From Actinomycetes bacterium (lineage in GTDB: Bacteria > Actinomycetota > Acidimicrobiia > Acidimicrobiales > Ilumatobacteraceae): a stretch of DNA of 64,000 bases. Position 1 is the stretch's first letter; each line of letters begins with the position of its first letter. The stretch spans positions 62,001 through 126,000 of the forward strand of contig JAKOUY010000040.1 in the NCBI GenBank assembly GCA_029782355.1, given 5' to 3'. The notes beneath the pieces were generated by a model. It did no database searches. It had not been told where the DNA came from and saw only the letters and a program-made list of their open reading frames with translations. Both the position numbers and the translations under genes were made by a program. Shown here piece by piece: positions 1 through 10,059 of the stretch.

Positions 1-1052
1 CCGACAGCTACGACGGGGTCATCCTCGGCGCGCCCGGTGGCCGCCTGGTGGTGCGCACGGGGCATCGCGGCTGTCACGGGATTGCCGTGGTCGACCCGGC
101 CGGCGGACCGCCGGCGGAGATCGTCGGCGGACGGCGCTGTGCGTCGCCGGTGGCGGTGGCCGGCGAGCGCCTGGTGTTCACCTCGATGTCGGCGTCGGCG
201 ATGGTCGAACTGCACGTCGCCGAGCTGCCGACCGGCCGTGGCGAGCGCCCGCTCACCGCGTACGCCGCTCGGGCGCCGCGGCCGGCGGCCGTCACCCGAT
301 GGTGCGTCGGCCGGCTGGATGGGTGGATGGTGCACCCGCCGGCGGACCATCGCCGCGCTGGCCCACCTCCCGCCGTCGTGGTCGTCCACGGCGGCCCGCA
401 CTACGCCTACGGCGAGGCCTTCTCGATCGACGCCCAGGTGCTCGCCGCGGCCGGCTTCGCCGTGCTCTACACCAACCCGCGGGGATCCACCGGCTACGGC
501 GAGGAGTTCGCCCACCGGGTTCATGGCGATTGGCCCGGCGCCCTCGCCGACGTGCTCGCCGTGATCGACGACGCGGTCGGGGCCGGATGGATCGACGGCG
601 CCCGGCTGGGCATCGCCGGCAACTCCTACGGTGGATACCTGGCCTGCTGGGCGGCGGCGACCACCGAGCGGTTCCGGGCCGCGGTGGCCGAGAACCCGGT
701 CACCGACCTGGTCTCGATGTACGGCACCAGCGACATCGGCCCGACGTTCCTGCCCCGCCAGTTCGGCGGCGCCCCGCACGAGCAGTGGGAGCGCTACGTC
801 GCCCAGTCGCCGATCCGCCACGCCCACCGGGCGCGGACGCCGACGCTGTTCGTCAGCGGGACGGACGACCGGCGGTGCCCACCGGGGCAGGCCTGGGCCA
901 TGCATCGTGGGCTCCTGGCAGCCGGGACGCCGAGCGAGGTGCTCGTCCTCCCCGGGTCGGCGCACGAGGGCAGCACCTACGGCCCGCCGGCCTGCCGGGT
1001 GGCCCACGATCAGGCCGTGGTGGCGTGGATGCGACGGTGGCTGGTCGGATGA
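1..1052 (+). CDS. S9-family serine peptidase, C-terminal part (partial at left edge)
   Basis: The frame is open from base 3, so the N-terminal part (probably a beta-propeller) lies outside the window. What remains is the alpha/beta-hydrolase catalytic domain of a prolyl-oligopeptidase or acylaminoacyl-peptidase type enzyme, which cleaves short peptides. Visible motifs are VVVHGGPH near the domain start, the nucleophile elbow GNSYGG, the acid segment SGTDDRRCPP and the catalytic His in GSAHEG, all in family order. The last four bases (ATGA) overlap the next gene's start, so the two are probably co-translated. The family is clear; the exact substrate is not. Confidence 0.85.
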   Translation, partial: DSYDGVILGAPGGRLVVRTGHRGCHGIAVVDPAGGPPAEIVGGRRCASPVAVAGERLVFTSMSASAMVELHVAELPTGRGERPLTAYAARAPRPAAVTRWCVGRLDGWMVHPPADHRRAGPPPAVVVVHGGPHYAYGEAFSIDAQVLAAAGFAVLYTNPRGSTGYGEEFAHRVHGDWPGALADVLAVIDDAVGAGWIDGARLGIAGNSYGGYLACWAAATTERFRAAVAENPVTDLVSMYGTSDIGPTFLPRQFGGAPHEQWERYVAQSPIRHAHRARTPTLFVSGTDDRRCPPGQAWAMHRGLLAAGTPSEVLVLPGSAHEGSTYGPPACRVAHDQAVVAWMRRWLVG

Positions 1053-2767
1053 GCAGCGATCAGCCGGTCGAGCGGCTGGATGCGACCCTGGCTCGGTGGG
1101 TGGAGCGGCTGCTGGGAGCGGACGATCGGCCGTGGGACCACGGTCCGGCGGCGCCGGGCGCGGCCTGGGGGATCGTCAGCGGCGGCCGGCTGGTTCGGGC
1201 CGGGGGTGCCGGGGTGCACGTCTGGCCGGACGGCGAGCCTCCCACCGCCGGCACCGTGTTCCGCATCGCCTCGATGACCAAGAGCTTCACCGCGGCGGCG
1301 GTGCTGCAGCTTCGTGATCGTGGGCTGATCGACCTCGACCAGCCGGTCCTGCGCCACGTGCCCGAGGCCATCGGGCTGGCCGGGCTCGGCCGGGCGGGCC
1401 GCGGTCCGAGCATCGACGGGTTGTTGCGCATGGCCGGCGGGCTGGCCGAGGACGACCCGCTCGGCGATCGCCTCCAGGGGCTGTCGGCTGCAGGCTTCGA
1501 CGCCATGCTGGCCCAGACGGCCGTGCCGGCCACGGCGGGGGCCTTCGAGTACTCCAACCTCGGCTACGCCGTGCTCGGGCGGCTCATCGAGCGGGTCGGC
1601 GGGTCGCCCTTCGCCACGGCCATCGGTGCCGGGCTGCTCCGCCCGCTCGGGCTGTCGTCGACCACCTGGACCGCCCCGCCCGGGATGGCCGGCGGCTACG
1701 TGTGGCGCGATGCCTGGCAGCTCGAGCCGGTGGACCCGCCCGGCGCCTTCGGGGCCATGGGCGGCCTGTTCAGCACCGTCGCCGACCTGGCCGTGTGGGT
1801 TGCCCACCTGTCGAGCGGTGATCCGGGTGGCGGGTTGGCGGTGGCCAGCCGGGCCGATCTGGCGATGCCGCGCACCCGGCGCCCACCGCTGCGCCTGCAC
1901 GACGCAGTGGGCCCGATCCCGGCCTGGTACGGCTACGGCTTGAACGTCGCCGAGTCGCCCACCGCCGGCCCGCTGGTGTGGCACAGCGGTGGGTACCCCG
2001 GATTCGGGTCGTGCATGGCCTGGGCGCCCGAGCACGACCTGGGAGCGATCCTGCTGATGAACGGTCGGTACGCCCCCGCCAGCCGGGCGCTGCTCGCCGC
2101 GCTCCACCATGCCGTGGAGCACCGGGGGGTCGGGGGGCGTCGGCCCACCGCTCCCGCCGGGCCCGGAGGTCGGTCGGACGACGGCGAGTGCGCCGCCCAC
2201 CCGGGGTTCGCCGAGCTGCAGCAGGCCGTGTCCGAGCGGCTGGAGGCCCTCCCGGGGGATCTGCCGATGGCGCTGAACATCGAGCTGGACGAGCCGTGGG
2301 AGCAGCGGCGGGTGGCGTGGGCGCATGCCCGGGAGGTGCTCGGGCTCACGCCGGCGGTGACCGCGACGCGCCTCGACACCCCGCTGCGCGGCACGTGGAC
2401 CCTGGCCGGCGCATCGGGTACGGCGCGGGTGACGATGATGCTAGGCCCGGTCGAGCCGCTGCAGATCCAGTCGCTGGACCTCGACGTGGCGGTTCGCCCG
2501 GGCGAGGCGATGGTGGTGGCAGGTCGTGCCCTCGTCGCCGTCTGGGATGCCCTGGCCGCCGGGCAGGCGGCCGATCGGCTCGGCACGGTGTGGTCCGCCC
2601 TCGACCAGGTCGCCGTCGCCCGGCGGGTCGGCGAGCCGGTGGCCGAGGCCGGGGACGGCCGGCGCTGGACCCGCTGGCGGGTGCCGACCACCGACGGCGA
2701 CGTGCAGGTCACCCTGGTACTCGACGACGCCGGTCGGCCGGTGACACTGCAGGCGGTGCCGGCCTGA
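1049..2767 (+). CDS. beta-lactamase-family serine hydrolase (class C / esterase-like)
   Basis: This 572-residue protein belongs to the penicillin-binding-protein/beta-lactamase fold, which includes esterases, D-aminopeptidases and carboxypeptidases. The SxxK motif is S75-M-T-K78. It is followed by a YSN motif in FEYSNLGY and, in the KTG position, HSGG in VWHSGGYPG. No signal peptide is seen, so it is probably cytoplasmic. About 200 residues after the catalytic domain form an extra C-terminal region that I cannot assign. The ATG overlaps the TGA of the upstream peptidase (ATGA). The pairing of a peptidase with a PBP-fold hydrolase suggests peptide or ester turnover rather than drug resistance. 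Confidence 0.8.
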   Translation: MSSDQPVERLDATLARWVERLLGADDRPWDHGPAAPGAAWGIVSGGRLVRAGGAGVHVWPDGEPPTAGTVFRIASMTKSFTAAAVLQLRDRGLIDLDQPVLRHVPEAIGLAGLGRAGRGPSIDGLLRMAGGLAEDDPLGDRLQGLSAAGFDAMLAQTAVPATAGAFEYSNLGYAVLGRLIERVGGSPFATAIGAGLLRPLGLSSTTWTAPPGMAGGYVWRDAWQLEPVDPPGAFGAMGGLFSTVADLAVWVAHLSSGDPGGGLAVASRADLAMPRTRRPPLRLHDAVGPIPAWYGYGLNVAESPTAGPLVWHSGGYPGFGSCMAWAPEHDLGAILLMNGRYAPASRALLAALHHAVEHRGVGGRRPTAPAGPGGRSDDGECAAHPGFAELQQAVSERLEALPGDLPMALNIELDEPWEQRRVAWAHAREVLGLTPAVTATRLDTPLRGTWTLAGASGTARVTMMLGPVEPLQIQSLDLDVAVRPGEAMVVAGRALVAVWDALAAGQAADRLGTVWSALDQVAVARRVGEPVAEAGDGRRWTRWRVPTTDGDVQVTLVLDDAGRPVTLQAVPA

Positions 2768-2792
2768 CCGGCCACCCGGCCGGACGAGGCCG

Positions 2793-3341
2793 TCAGGGTG
2801 CCGGCGTCGTCTCCGCCGGTGCGGGAGGACCGCTGCCCGGCACGACCACGGCGCGGGCGGCGAGGATCGCCCCGACGGTGTCGAACGGCCACCCAGTCGG
2901 CATGGTCAGCGACAGCGTGCTGTCGCCGACCGACAGGTAGCGCTGCTCGCCCCGATCGACGTAGCCGAGTTGCTCGCGAGCGGCCTGGCGGGACCCGGCG
3001 TCGGTGTTCAACCGGGTGATCTCGGCCTGCAGGGCGGCGTTGGCGTCGCGCAGCACGTCGAGGTCGTGCTGGCGCTTGGCCAGATCGTCGCCCTGGTGGA
3101 TCCACGACTTGACGGGCAGGACGAACAGCATGGCCACCAGCGCGGTGAACGTGGCGACGGCCAGCAGGGCGATCATCGCCCGGTTGCGCGCTCCGAGGAC
3201 CAGGCGCTTCTCCGCCGGGAGCGGCCGGGTCAGATCGTCGAGCACCCGGCGCGGTCCGCTGCGTGGTGGGGCCGGCGGGGTGTCCGAGCGTGGCCGGCGG
3301 ATGGACGCGGTGCGGTGCGCATCGGGAATCCGCTTGGGCAT
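2793..3341 (-). CDS. ftsB: FtsB/DivIC-type septum formation initiator
   Basis: The product is a 182-residue, single-pass division protein expected to join FtsL and FtsQ in the divisome. It has a basic, Pro/Arg-rich cytoplasmic N-terminus of about 50 residues and one membrane helix (MIALLAVATFTALVAMLFVL region). A heptad-type coiled coil follows (LAKRQHDLDVLRDANAALQ region), then the family's short RExLGYV-like segment, here AAREQLGYVDRGE. The frame is open further upstream, but ATG 3341 is chosen because the longer reading overlaps enolase and is not protein-like. Its position next to eno matches the actinobacterial order mazG-lipoprotein-eno-ftsB. Confidence 0.82.
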   Translation of the reverse strand: MPKRIPDAHRTASIRRPRSDTPPAPPRSGPRRVLDDLTRPLPAEKRLVLGARNRAMIALLAVATFTALVAMLFVLPVKSWIHQGDDLAKRQHDLDVLRDANAALQAEITRLNTDAGSRQAAREQLGYVDRGEQRYLSVGDSTLSLTMPTGWPFDTVGAILAARAVVVPGSGPPAPAETTPAP

Positions 3342-3384
3342 GGCGATCAGTCTCCCACGACGGGCGCGGCCCGTCCGGGCATGG

Positions 3385-4671
<1,287 letters not shown>

Positions 4672-4682
4672 CTACCCAGCGC

Positions 4683-6113
4683 CTACTCGGCGGCCTTGAT
4701 CGCCTCCCACAGTTCGTCGAGGGTGGCCAGGTCGGTGCCCGGCAGGTCGAGGCCGCGTTCGGCGGCGAGTCGTTCGACGCCCTCGAACCGGCGGCGGAAG
4801 CGGTGGACGGCGGCGCGCAGCGCCGCCTCGGGCTCGACGCCGAGATGGCGGGCGACGTTGACCACGGCGAAGAGCAGGTCGCCGACCTCGTGCGCCAGGG
4901 CGTCCGGGTCGTGGCCGGCCTCGACGATCTCGGCGGCCTCCTCGGCGATCTTCGGCAGGGCGCCGTCGACGGTGGGCCAGTCGAAGCCGACCTTGGCCGC
5001 CTTGCGCTGCACCGCCCAGGCGTACATCAGCGACGGTTGCCCGGCGGCCACACCGTCGAAGGCGGAGGTCCGGCCCTTCTCGGCCCGCTTGATGGCGTCC
5101 CAGTTGGCGACGACGTCCTCGGCCGAGCCCACCTCGACCTGCCCGAACACGTGGGGGTGGCGGCGGACCAGCTTGTCGTGGACCGAGCGGGCCACGTCGG
5201 CCATCGTGAAGCGGCCCTGCTCCTCGGCGATCACGGCGTGGAACTCGATCTGGTACAGCAGGTCACCGAGCTCCTCGATCAGGGCCTCGTCGGTGGCCGG
5301 GTGCTCGGGGTCGAGCGCGTGCAGGGCGTCGACCACCTCGTAGGTCTCCTCCAGCAGGTACTGGACCAGGCTGTCGTGGGTCTGGCGCTGGTCCCACGGG
5401 CAGCGTCGGCGGAGCACCTTGGCCAGCTCGTGGAACCGAACCAGCTCGCCGCCCACGGGTGCCGCGAGGTGCGGGACGTAGACACAGGTCAGGTGATCGG
5501 CCTCGACGGCGCGGTCGAGGTCGGCCCAGGTGGTGTGGGAGATCCGTTCGTCGTCGGTGCCGAGGCGTTGGAGGACGATCACCGGCTCGTCGCCGGATGC
5601 CGACTCGACGGCCAGCTTGATGTCGCTCAGCACCCAGTTGGCGTGGGTGTGGGCCACCAGCAGCGGCCCGCTGAGCCCGGCCGCGGCGGTGGCAAACTCG
5701 TGGCCGTCGACCAGGGTGACGCGGTGCTCGACCGGATCGATGCCGAGGCGTGCCCAGGCCAGGTCGAGGAAGCTCAGCGCCGGGAGCACCTCGCAGGCCA
5801 CCCGATGGTCGGCCCGGAGCAGCTCGACGGTGCGCTCGAGGATCAGCGGCGACCCGGGCACGGCATAGAGCGCGTCGCCATGTTCGGTCGCCGCGGCCAC
5901 CAGTCGCTCGACGATCTCGGCGTACACGTCGGCGAAGGTCTCGGCCGCGTCGTAGATCTCGTCGAAGGCGATGGCCGGCTCGACGAGCGCCGCCGAGGGG
6001 TGCCGGGTCGTGCGCACGTAGCGGTGGGGGATCGCGGCGATGGCGTCCAGCGTCCGCCGGCTGACGTCGGCCGGGCTGCCCGGGCCGAGGCCGACGACGA
6101 CGAGGCGCGGCAT
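4683..6113 (-). CDS. mazG: MazG nucleotide pyrophosphohydrolase with N-terminal tetrapyrrole-methylase domain
   Basis: This 476-residue protein combines two modules. Residues 1 to about 220 resemble the SAM-dependent tetrapyrrole methylase fold (MPRLVVVGLGPGSPADV; later AVPGSPLILERTVELL). The rest is a two-repeat MazG NTP pyrophosphohydrolase with RRRCPWDQRQTHDSL, the acidic helix EELGDLLYQIEFHA, the KLVRRHPHVFG segment and a second EVGDLLFAVVNVARHLG. MazG removes non-canonical or excess NTPs. Start ATG 6113 overlaps the upstream lipoprotein stop by one base (TGATG). The same methylase-MazG fusion is known in Bacillus YabN and other Gram-positives. Confidence 0.93.
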   Translation of the reverse strand: MPRLVVVGLGPGSPADVSRRTLDAIAAIPHRYVRTTRHPSAALVEPAIAFDEIYDAAETFADVYAEIVERLVAAATEHGDALYAVPGSPLILERTVELLRADHRVACEVLPALSFLDLAWARLGIDPVEHRVTLVDGHEFATAAAGLSGPLLVAHTHANWVLSDIKLAVESASGDEPVIVLQRLGTDDERISHTTWADLDRAVEADHLTCVYVPHLAAPVGGELVRFHELAKVLRRRCPWDQRQTHDSLVQYLLEETYEVVDALHALDPEHPATDEALIEELGDLLYQIEFHAVIAEEQGRFTMADVARSVHDKLVRRHPHVFGQVEVGSAEDVVANWDAIKRAEKGRTSAFDGVAAGQPSLMYAWAVQRKAAKVGFDWPTVDGALPKIAEEAAEIVEAGHDPDALAHEVGDLLFAVVNVARHLGVEPEAALRAAVHRFRRRFEGVERLAAERGLDLPGTDLATLDELWEAIKAAE

Positions 6114-6640
6114 CAGGCCCGGTTGAGCTGGTCGACCACCTTGGTGCCGTCCCACACCCCGATGCGCGGGTCGACGTGGACGTTGGCGGTGGCGATCAGC
6201 CGGCGGATGGTCAGCTCGTCGAGCTGGCCGGCCTGGGCCATGGCGTAGGCCGCCGAGTTCTCGACGGCGAACTGCTTGAGCGTCGCCGGGGCATCGGACC
6301 AGGTGGTCGGGTGATTGGTCGACAGGGCCTGTTCGGCCGCCTTGGTGTCCAGCTTGGCGCCGACGGCGCTGCGGACCAGCTGGACCACGACCCAGCCGTT
6401 GACCAGTTCGCGGGCGGTGCCACCGCTGAACACGCCCGACTGTGTCTGGTCGGCGCCGACCTGCATCCACTCCTGACCGAAGGCGCTGGTGATCCAGGTG
6501 TTGAACTCGTCGCTGGAGAGGTGCATGCCGTTGACCACGGCGGCGTCGCGGCGGGTCTCGATCGAGCTGCACGACGCCAGCGGCAGCACGGCGACCAGCG
6601 ACGCGAGGACGGCGGACAACACGGCGGGGCGGCGACTCAC
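6113..6640 (-). CDS. lipoprotein with SurA N-terminal-like region
   Basis: The product is a 175-residue secreted lipoprotein. The signal peptide ends in a lipobox LAS-C24 (PLASC). The mature part begins with an Ala/Val-rich AAVVNGMHLSSDEFNTWI segment resembling the SurA/PpiD N-terminal chaperone helix bundle, but no parvulin catalytic domain follows. I infer a cell-surface chaperone or assembly factor. The start is GTG 6640: a -10-like TAACGT (6648-6653) lies 7 bases before it, suggesting leaderless expression. It is translationally coupled to mazG (TGATG). In mycobacteria the same slot between mazG and eno also holds a lipoprotein gene, though of a different family. Confidence 0.6.
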   Translation of the reverse strand: MSRRPAVLSAVLASLVAVLPLASCSSIETRRDAAVVNGMHLSSDEFNTWITSAFGQEWMQVGADQTQSGVFSGGTARELVNGWVVVQLVRSAVGAKLDTKAAEQALSTNHPTTWSDAPATLKQFAVENSAAYAMAQAGQLDELTIRRLIATANVHVDPRIGVWDGTKVVDQLNRA

Positions 6641-6666
6641 CCCGGCGACGTTAGCGGGTCGACTGG

Positions 6667-7905
6667 TCAGGGATTCCGGTCATCCGCCCCGGATTCGCTG
6701 ACCGGTTCGGCCGCGTCGGGGGCGGTGAGGGCCTGCTCGGCGAGCTTGATCCACGAGCGCACGGCCAGGTCGAGGCCGACATCGGTGCCGGCCGCCTCGC
6801 TGAGGTACCAGCGGTGCTCGAGGATCTGGTGGTAGATCTCGGCCGGCTCCAGCTTGCCGACCAGGTCGGCGGGGATCGCCGCCAGCGCCGGTTGGAACCG
6901 CTCGGACAACCACAGATCGGCGATGATCACCGGGCGCTGCTTGGCGCCCATCCGCTGCTCGGTGACCACGCCGTAGCGCTGGACGTCCTGCAGCAGGCGG
7001 CGAGCCTGGTTCTCCCCGGTGCGCAGCCCGGTCAGCTCGAACAGCTCACGGGCATGGAAGCCGTGCTCGACCACCCGCGGGACGAGCCGCAGGTGGGTCC
7101 CGCCGGCCGTGGTCTCCAGGTCGATCTCCTCGGCATCGAAGCCGAGCTCGTGCAGCCGGTCGAGACGCTGGGCGACGCGGAACGACTCGTCGACGTGGAA
7201 CTCCTCGGTGCCGGTCAGTTCGAGCCACAGCCGGGCGTAGGTCTCCTCGATCGCCAGGGCGACCTGCCACGGGTCGACCTCGTCGCTGAGCCGGCCGGCG
7301 GCCTGCAGGTCGAGCAAGCCACCGGCCACGTTCTCCGTGGCGATCGACAGGTCGAGCAGCCGTTGCCCGTCGGTCAGCTCGGCATGGCGCTCGCCGGTCT
7401 CCAGGTCGATGATGAACGCCGACAGTGCCCCGGCGTCGCGGCGGAACAGCGTGTTGGACAGCGAGCAGTCACCCCAGAAGAACCCGGCGAGGTGCAGGCG
7501 GACCAGCAGGCCGGTGAGCGCATCGAGCAGCCGCTCGCCGAGCGACGGGATCCGCAGACCACGCCCGGCCAGCAACGTCCGGTACGGCAGGGAGTAGTCG
7601 AGAAAGCGGGTGATCAGCAGGCCGTCCTGGCCGCGCGGACGGTCGGTGACCACCCCGACGATCTCCACGGTGGGCACGCCGGCCTCGTGCAGCTCGCGCA
7701 GCAGGCGGGACTCGCGCTCGGCGAGCCGGTCGGGCAGCTCCTTGACCACGTACGACACCGGGTCGAGCTCGACCAGTCGCACCTCGTGGCGGTGCAGCCC
7801 GGCAACCGGCTGCAGGTGATCGAGCTGCCATGAGCCGAGCGGATCGGCGAGCGGCCAGCCGACCACCGCCGGGTGCTCGCTCGGCTTGGAGAGCTGCAGG
7901 CGCAT
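6667..7905 (-). CDS. DUF4032 protein with LPS-kinase-like (protein-kinase fold) domain
   Basis: This 412-residue protein matches the actinobacterial DUF4032 architecture, an N-terminal Kdo/WaaP-type kinase-fold domain followed by the DUF4032 domain. A full kinase residue set is visible: a Lys in YVVKELP (K55), acidic residues in AERESRLL, a catalytic loop WGDCSLSN (D146, N151) and a metal-binding Asp in FIIDLETGE (D167). The C-terminal 170 residues contain GLRTGENQARRLL and HRWYLSEAAG. It starts 12 bases after the ABC ATPase gene, so it probably shares the sugar-transport transcript. The substrate is unknown; a role as a sugar kinase or regulator is inference from position. Confidence 0.7.
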   Translation of the reverse strand: MRLQLSKPSEHPAVVGWPLADPLGSWQLDHLQPVAGLHRHEVRLVELDPVSYVVKELPDRLAERESRLLRELHEAGVPTVEIVGVVTDRPRGQDGLLITRFLDYSLPYRTLLAGRGLRIPSLGERLLDALTGLLVRLHLAGFFWGDCSLSNTLFRRDAGALSAFIIDLETGERHAELTDGQRLLDLSIATENVAGGLLDLQAAGRLSDEVDPWQVALAIEETYARLWLELTGTEEFHVDESFRVAQRLDRLHELGFDAEEIDLETTAGGTHLRLVPRVVEHGFHARELFELTGLRTGENQARRLLQDVQRYGVVTEQRMGAKQRPVIIADLWLSERFQPALAAIPADLVGKLEPAEIYHQILEHRWYLSEAAGTDVGLDLAVRSWIKLAEQALTAPDAAEPVSESGADDRNP

Positions 7906-7917
7906 CCCCCGGGGCGA

Positions 7918-9117
7918 TCAGCCCTTGTCCAGCTCGTTCGGCGAGCTGGAATCGGTGACCCGACCGGCGGCGTCGCGGCCGATGGCCAGGCCGGTGTCCA
8001 GGTCGAACAGGTGGACCCGATCGATGTCGACGGGCAGCTCGACCGTGGAGAACACCTCGACCTTGCGGCGCGGGTCCATGCTGGCGATGACCATCGAGGT
8101 CGGTTTGTCCGACTGCTCGACGCCGGTGTCGATGGCGCGCACCGCCGGAGCATTCACCGTGCCGTGGACCAGCAGCTCGCTGCCCAGCATCTCGACCAGC
8201 TCGACCTGCATGGTCAGCCGGCCGCTGCCGTCGCCGCCGAGCGCCTCGGGACGCACGCCGAAGGCGACGTCCCGGCCGATCATCTCGCCGATCCCGGGGA
8301 ACCGGGCCGCGCCGACCGATCCGAGCTCGACGGTCTGGTCACCGATCTGCACGCCGGGGCCGTGGTCGGTGGACACCACCGTGCCACGGACCACGTTCAT
8401 CGACGGCGAGCCGATGAACTGGGCGACGAACAGGTTGTCCGGGCGCTCGTACAGCTCCTGCGGGCTGGCGCACTGCATCAGCACGCCCCGGCGCAGCACG
8501 GCCACCCGGTCGCCCATGGTCATCGCCTCGACCTGGTCGTGGGTCACGTACATGGTGGTCACGCCGAGCCGGCGCTGCAGCCGGGCGATCTCGGCGCGGG
8601 TGTGGACGCGCAGCTTGGCGTCGAGATTGGACAGCGGCTCGTCCATCAGGAACAGCTTCGGGTGACGGACGATGGCCCGGCCCATGGCGACGCGCTGGCG
8701 CTGGCCACCGGAGAGCTGGCCGGGCTTGCGGTCGAGGACCTTGTCCAGCTCGAGCAGCTCGGCGACCTCTTTGACCTTCTGGGCGATCTCCGCCTTGGGG
8801 GTCTTGCGCAGCTTCATGGCGAAGGCGATGTTGTCGCCGACGGTCATGTTCGGGTACAGCGCGTAGCTCTGGAACACCATGGCGATGTCGCGCTGCTGGG
8901 GGCCCATGTCGTTGACCCGCGCCCCGTCGATCAGCAGGTCGCCGCCGGAGATGTCCTCCAGCCCGGCGACCATCCGCAGCACGGTCGACTTGCCGCAGCC
9001 GGACGGCCCGACCAGGACGAGGAACTCGCCGTCCTTGATCTCCAGGTCCAGCCCGGGCACCGCCTCGTAGCCGTTGGCGTAGCGCTTCTGCAGGTTGACC
9101 ATCGTGAGCGTCGACAT
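7918..9117 (-). CDS. sugar ABC transporter ATP-binding protein (UgpC/MsmK type)
   Basis: The product is a 399-residue ATPase subunit for a carbohydrate ABC importer. Visible are Walker A GPSGCGKST, the Q-loop region MVFQSYALYPNMTV, the signature LSGGQRQRVAMGRA, Walker B LFLMDEPLSNLD and the switch His in YVTHDQVEAM. The C-terminal 160 residues form the regulatory TOBE/OB region typical of MalK, UgpC and MsmK. It starts 3 bases after the stop of the second permease. Having its own ATPase means this importer need not share one ATPase among several sugar importers. Confidence 0.93.
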   Translation of the reverse strand: MSTLTMVNLQKRYANGYEAVPGLDLEIKDGEFLVLVGPSGCGKSTVLRMVAGLEDISGGDLLIDGARVNDMGPQQRDIAMVFQSYALYPNMTVGDNIAFAMKLRKTPKAEIAQKVKEVAELLELDKVLDRKPGQLSGGQRQRVAMGRAIVRHPKLFLMDEPLSNLDAKLRVHTRAEIARLQRRLGVTTMYVTHDQVEAMTMGDRVAVLRRGVLMQCASPQELYERPDNLFVAQFIGSPSMNVVRGTVVSTDHGPGVQIGDQTVELGSVGAARFPGIGEMIGRDVAFGVRPEALGGDGSGRLTMQVELVEMLGSELLVHGTVNAPAVRAIDTGVEQSDKPTSMVIASMDPRRKVEVFSTVELPVDIDRVHLFDLDTGLAIGRDAAGRVTDSSSPNELDKG

Positions 9118-9120
9118 GAC

Positions 9121-10059
9121 TTACCCCTTCACACTTCCGGCCAGCAGGCCACGGACGAAATAGCGCTGAAGACTGATGAACACCACGAGCGGGACGATCA
9201 TCATGATGAACGCACCGGCAGTGAGCAGCTGCCAGTCGTTGCCCCTCGACCCGACCACGTCGACCACCGCCTTGGTGATCGGCTGGTTCTGGGCGTTGCC
9301 GCCGAACACCTTGCCGACGAGCAGGTCGCTCCACACCCACAGGAACTGGAAGATCCCGATGGAGGCCAGCGCCGGGACGGACAGCGGGAGGACGAGCTTG
9401 GCGAAGATCGTCAGGTGCGAGGCGCCGTCGACACGGGCCGCCTCCATGACCTCGCGGGGCAGCGCGCCGATGAAGTTCTTCAGCAGGAAGATGGTCAGCG
9501 GCATGGCGAAGATGGCGTGAGCGATCCAGATCTTCACGAAGCCGTTGTCGCCGATGTGCAGCCAGGAGAGGTTGAACAACTTCAGCAGCGGGATCAGGCA
9601 CATCTGGATGGGGACCACCATCAGTCCGACGACCACCACGAACAGCCAGTCGCGGCCCTTGAAGTGCATCCAGGAGAAGGCGTAGGCGGCCAGGGCGGCG
9701 ATGACGATGGGGATGACCACCGCCGGGATGGTGATCTTCACCGAGTTCCAGAAGTACTGGCTGAAGGGGATGCCGCCGACCTTGGTGCTCAGCACCTGGG
9801 AGTAGTTCTTCGTGGTCATGTCACCGAGGTGACCGAAGGCGTTCCACCATCCGGTGGTCTTGATCGCCTTCTCCGGACGGAACGAGGAGACCAACAGGCC
9901 GAAGGTCGGCACGGTCCACAGCAGCGCCAGGATCCAGACGACGATCCGCCCGACGCGCCCCGACGCCGTGCGGGCCAGCTTGGTGCCGAGCGGTGTCTGG
10001 TCGGTGAACGTGACCGCCCCGACCGCGGCGTCCTCGGCATGGATGGGAACGGTGCTCAT
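9121..10059 (-). CDS. carbohydrate ABC transporter permease (MalG/AglG-like)
   Basis: The product is a 312-residue inner-membrane permease with six likely membrane helices. The first is IVVWILALLWTVPTFGLLV after a 35-residue cytoplasmic tail. The EAA loop contacting the ATPase reads EVMEAARVDGASHLTIFAKLVLPLS, and the C-terminus SLQRYFVRGLLAGSVKG is typical of MalG-type subunits. The ATG at 10059 overlaps the upstream permease stop (TGATG). It acts with the preceding permease, the ATPase and the binding protein at 11208-12554. Confidence 0.92.
   Translation of the reverse strand: MSTVPIHAEDAAVGAVTFTDQTPLGTKLARTASGRVGRIVVWILALLWTVPTFGLLVSSFRPEKAIKTTGWWNAFGHLGDMTTKNYSQVLSTKVGGIPFSQYFWNSVKITIPAVVIPIVIAALAAYAFSWMHFKGRDWLFVVVVGLMVVPIQMCLIPLLKLFNLSWLHIGDNGFVKIWIAHAIFAMPLTIFLLKNFIGALPREVMEAARVDGASHLTIFAKLVLPLSVPALASIGIFQFLWVWSDLLVGKVFGGNAQNQPITKAVVDVVGSRGNDWQLLTAGAFIMMIVPLVVFISLQRYFVRGLLAGSVKG

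Noticed and set aside
299-1048. N-terminal extension of the serine hydrolase frame back to 299
   Set aside because: It overlaps the peptidase catalytic domain in another frame and is Arg/Pro-rich without domain similarity; ATG 1049 with an ATGA overlap fits.
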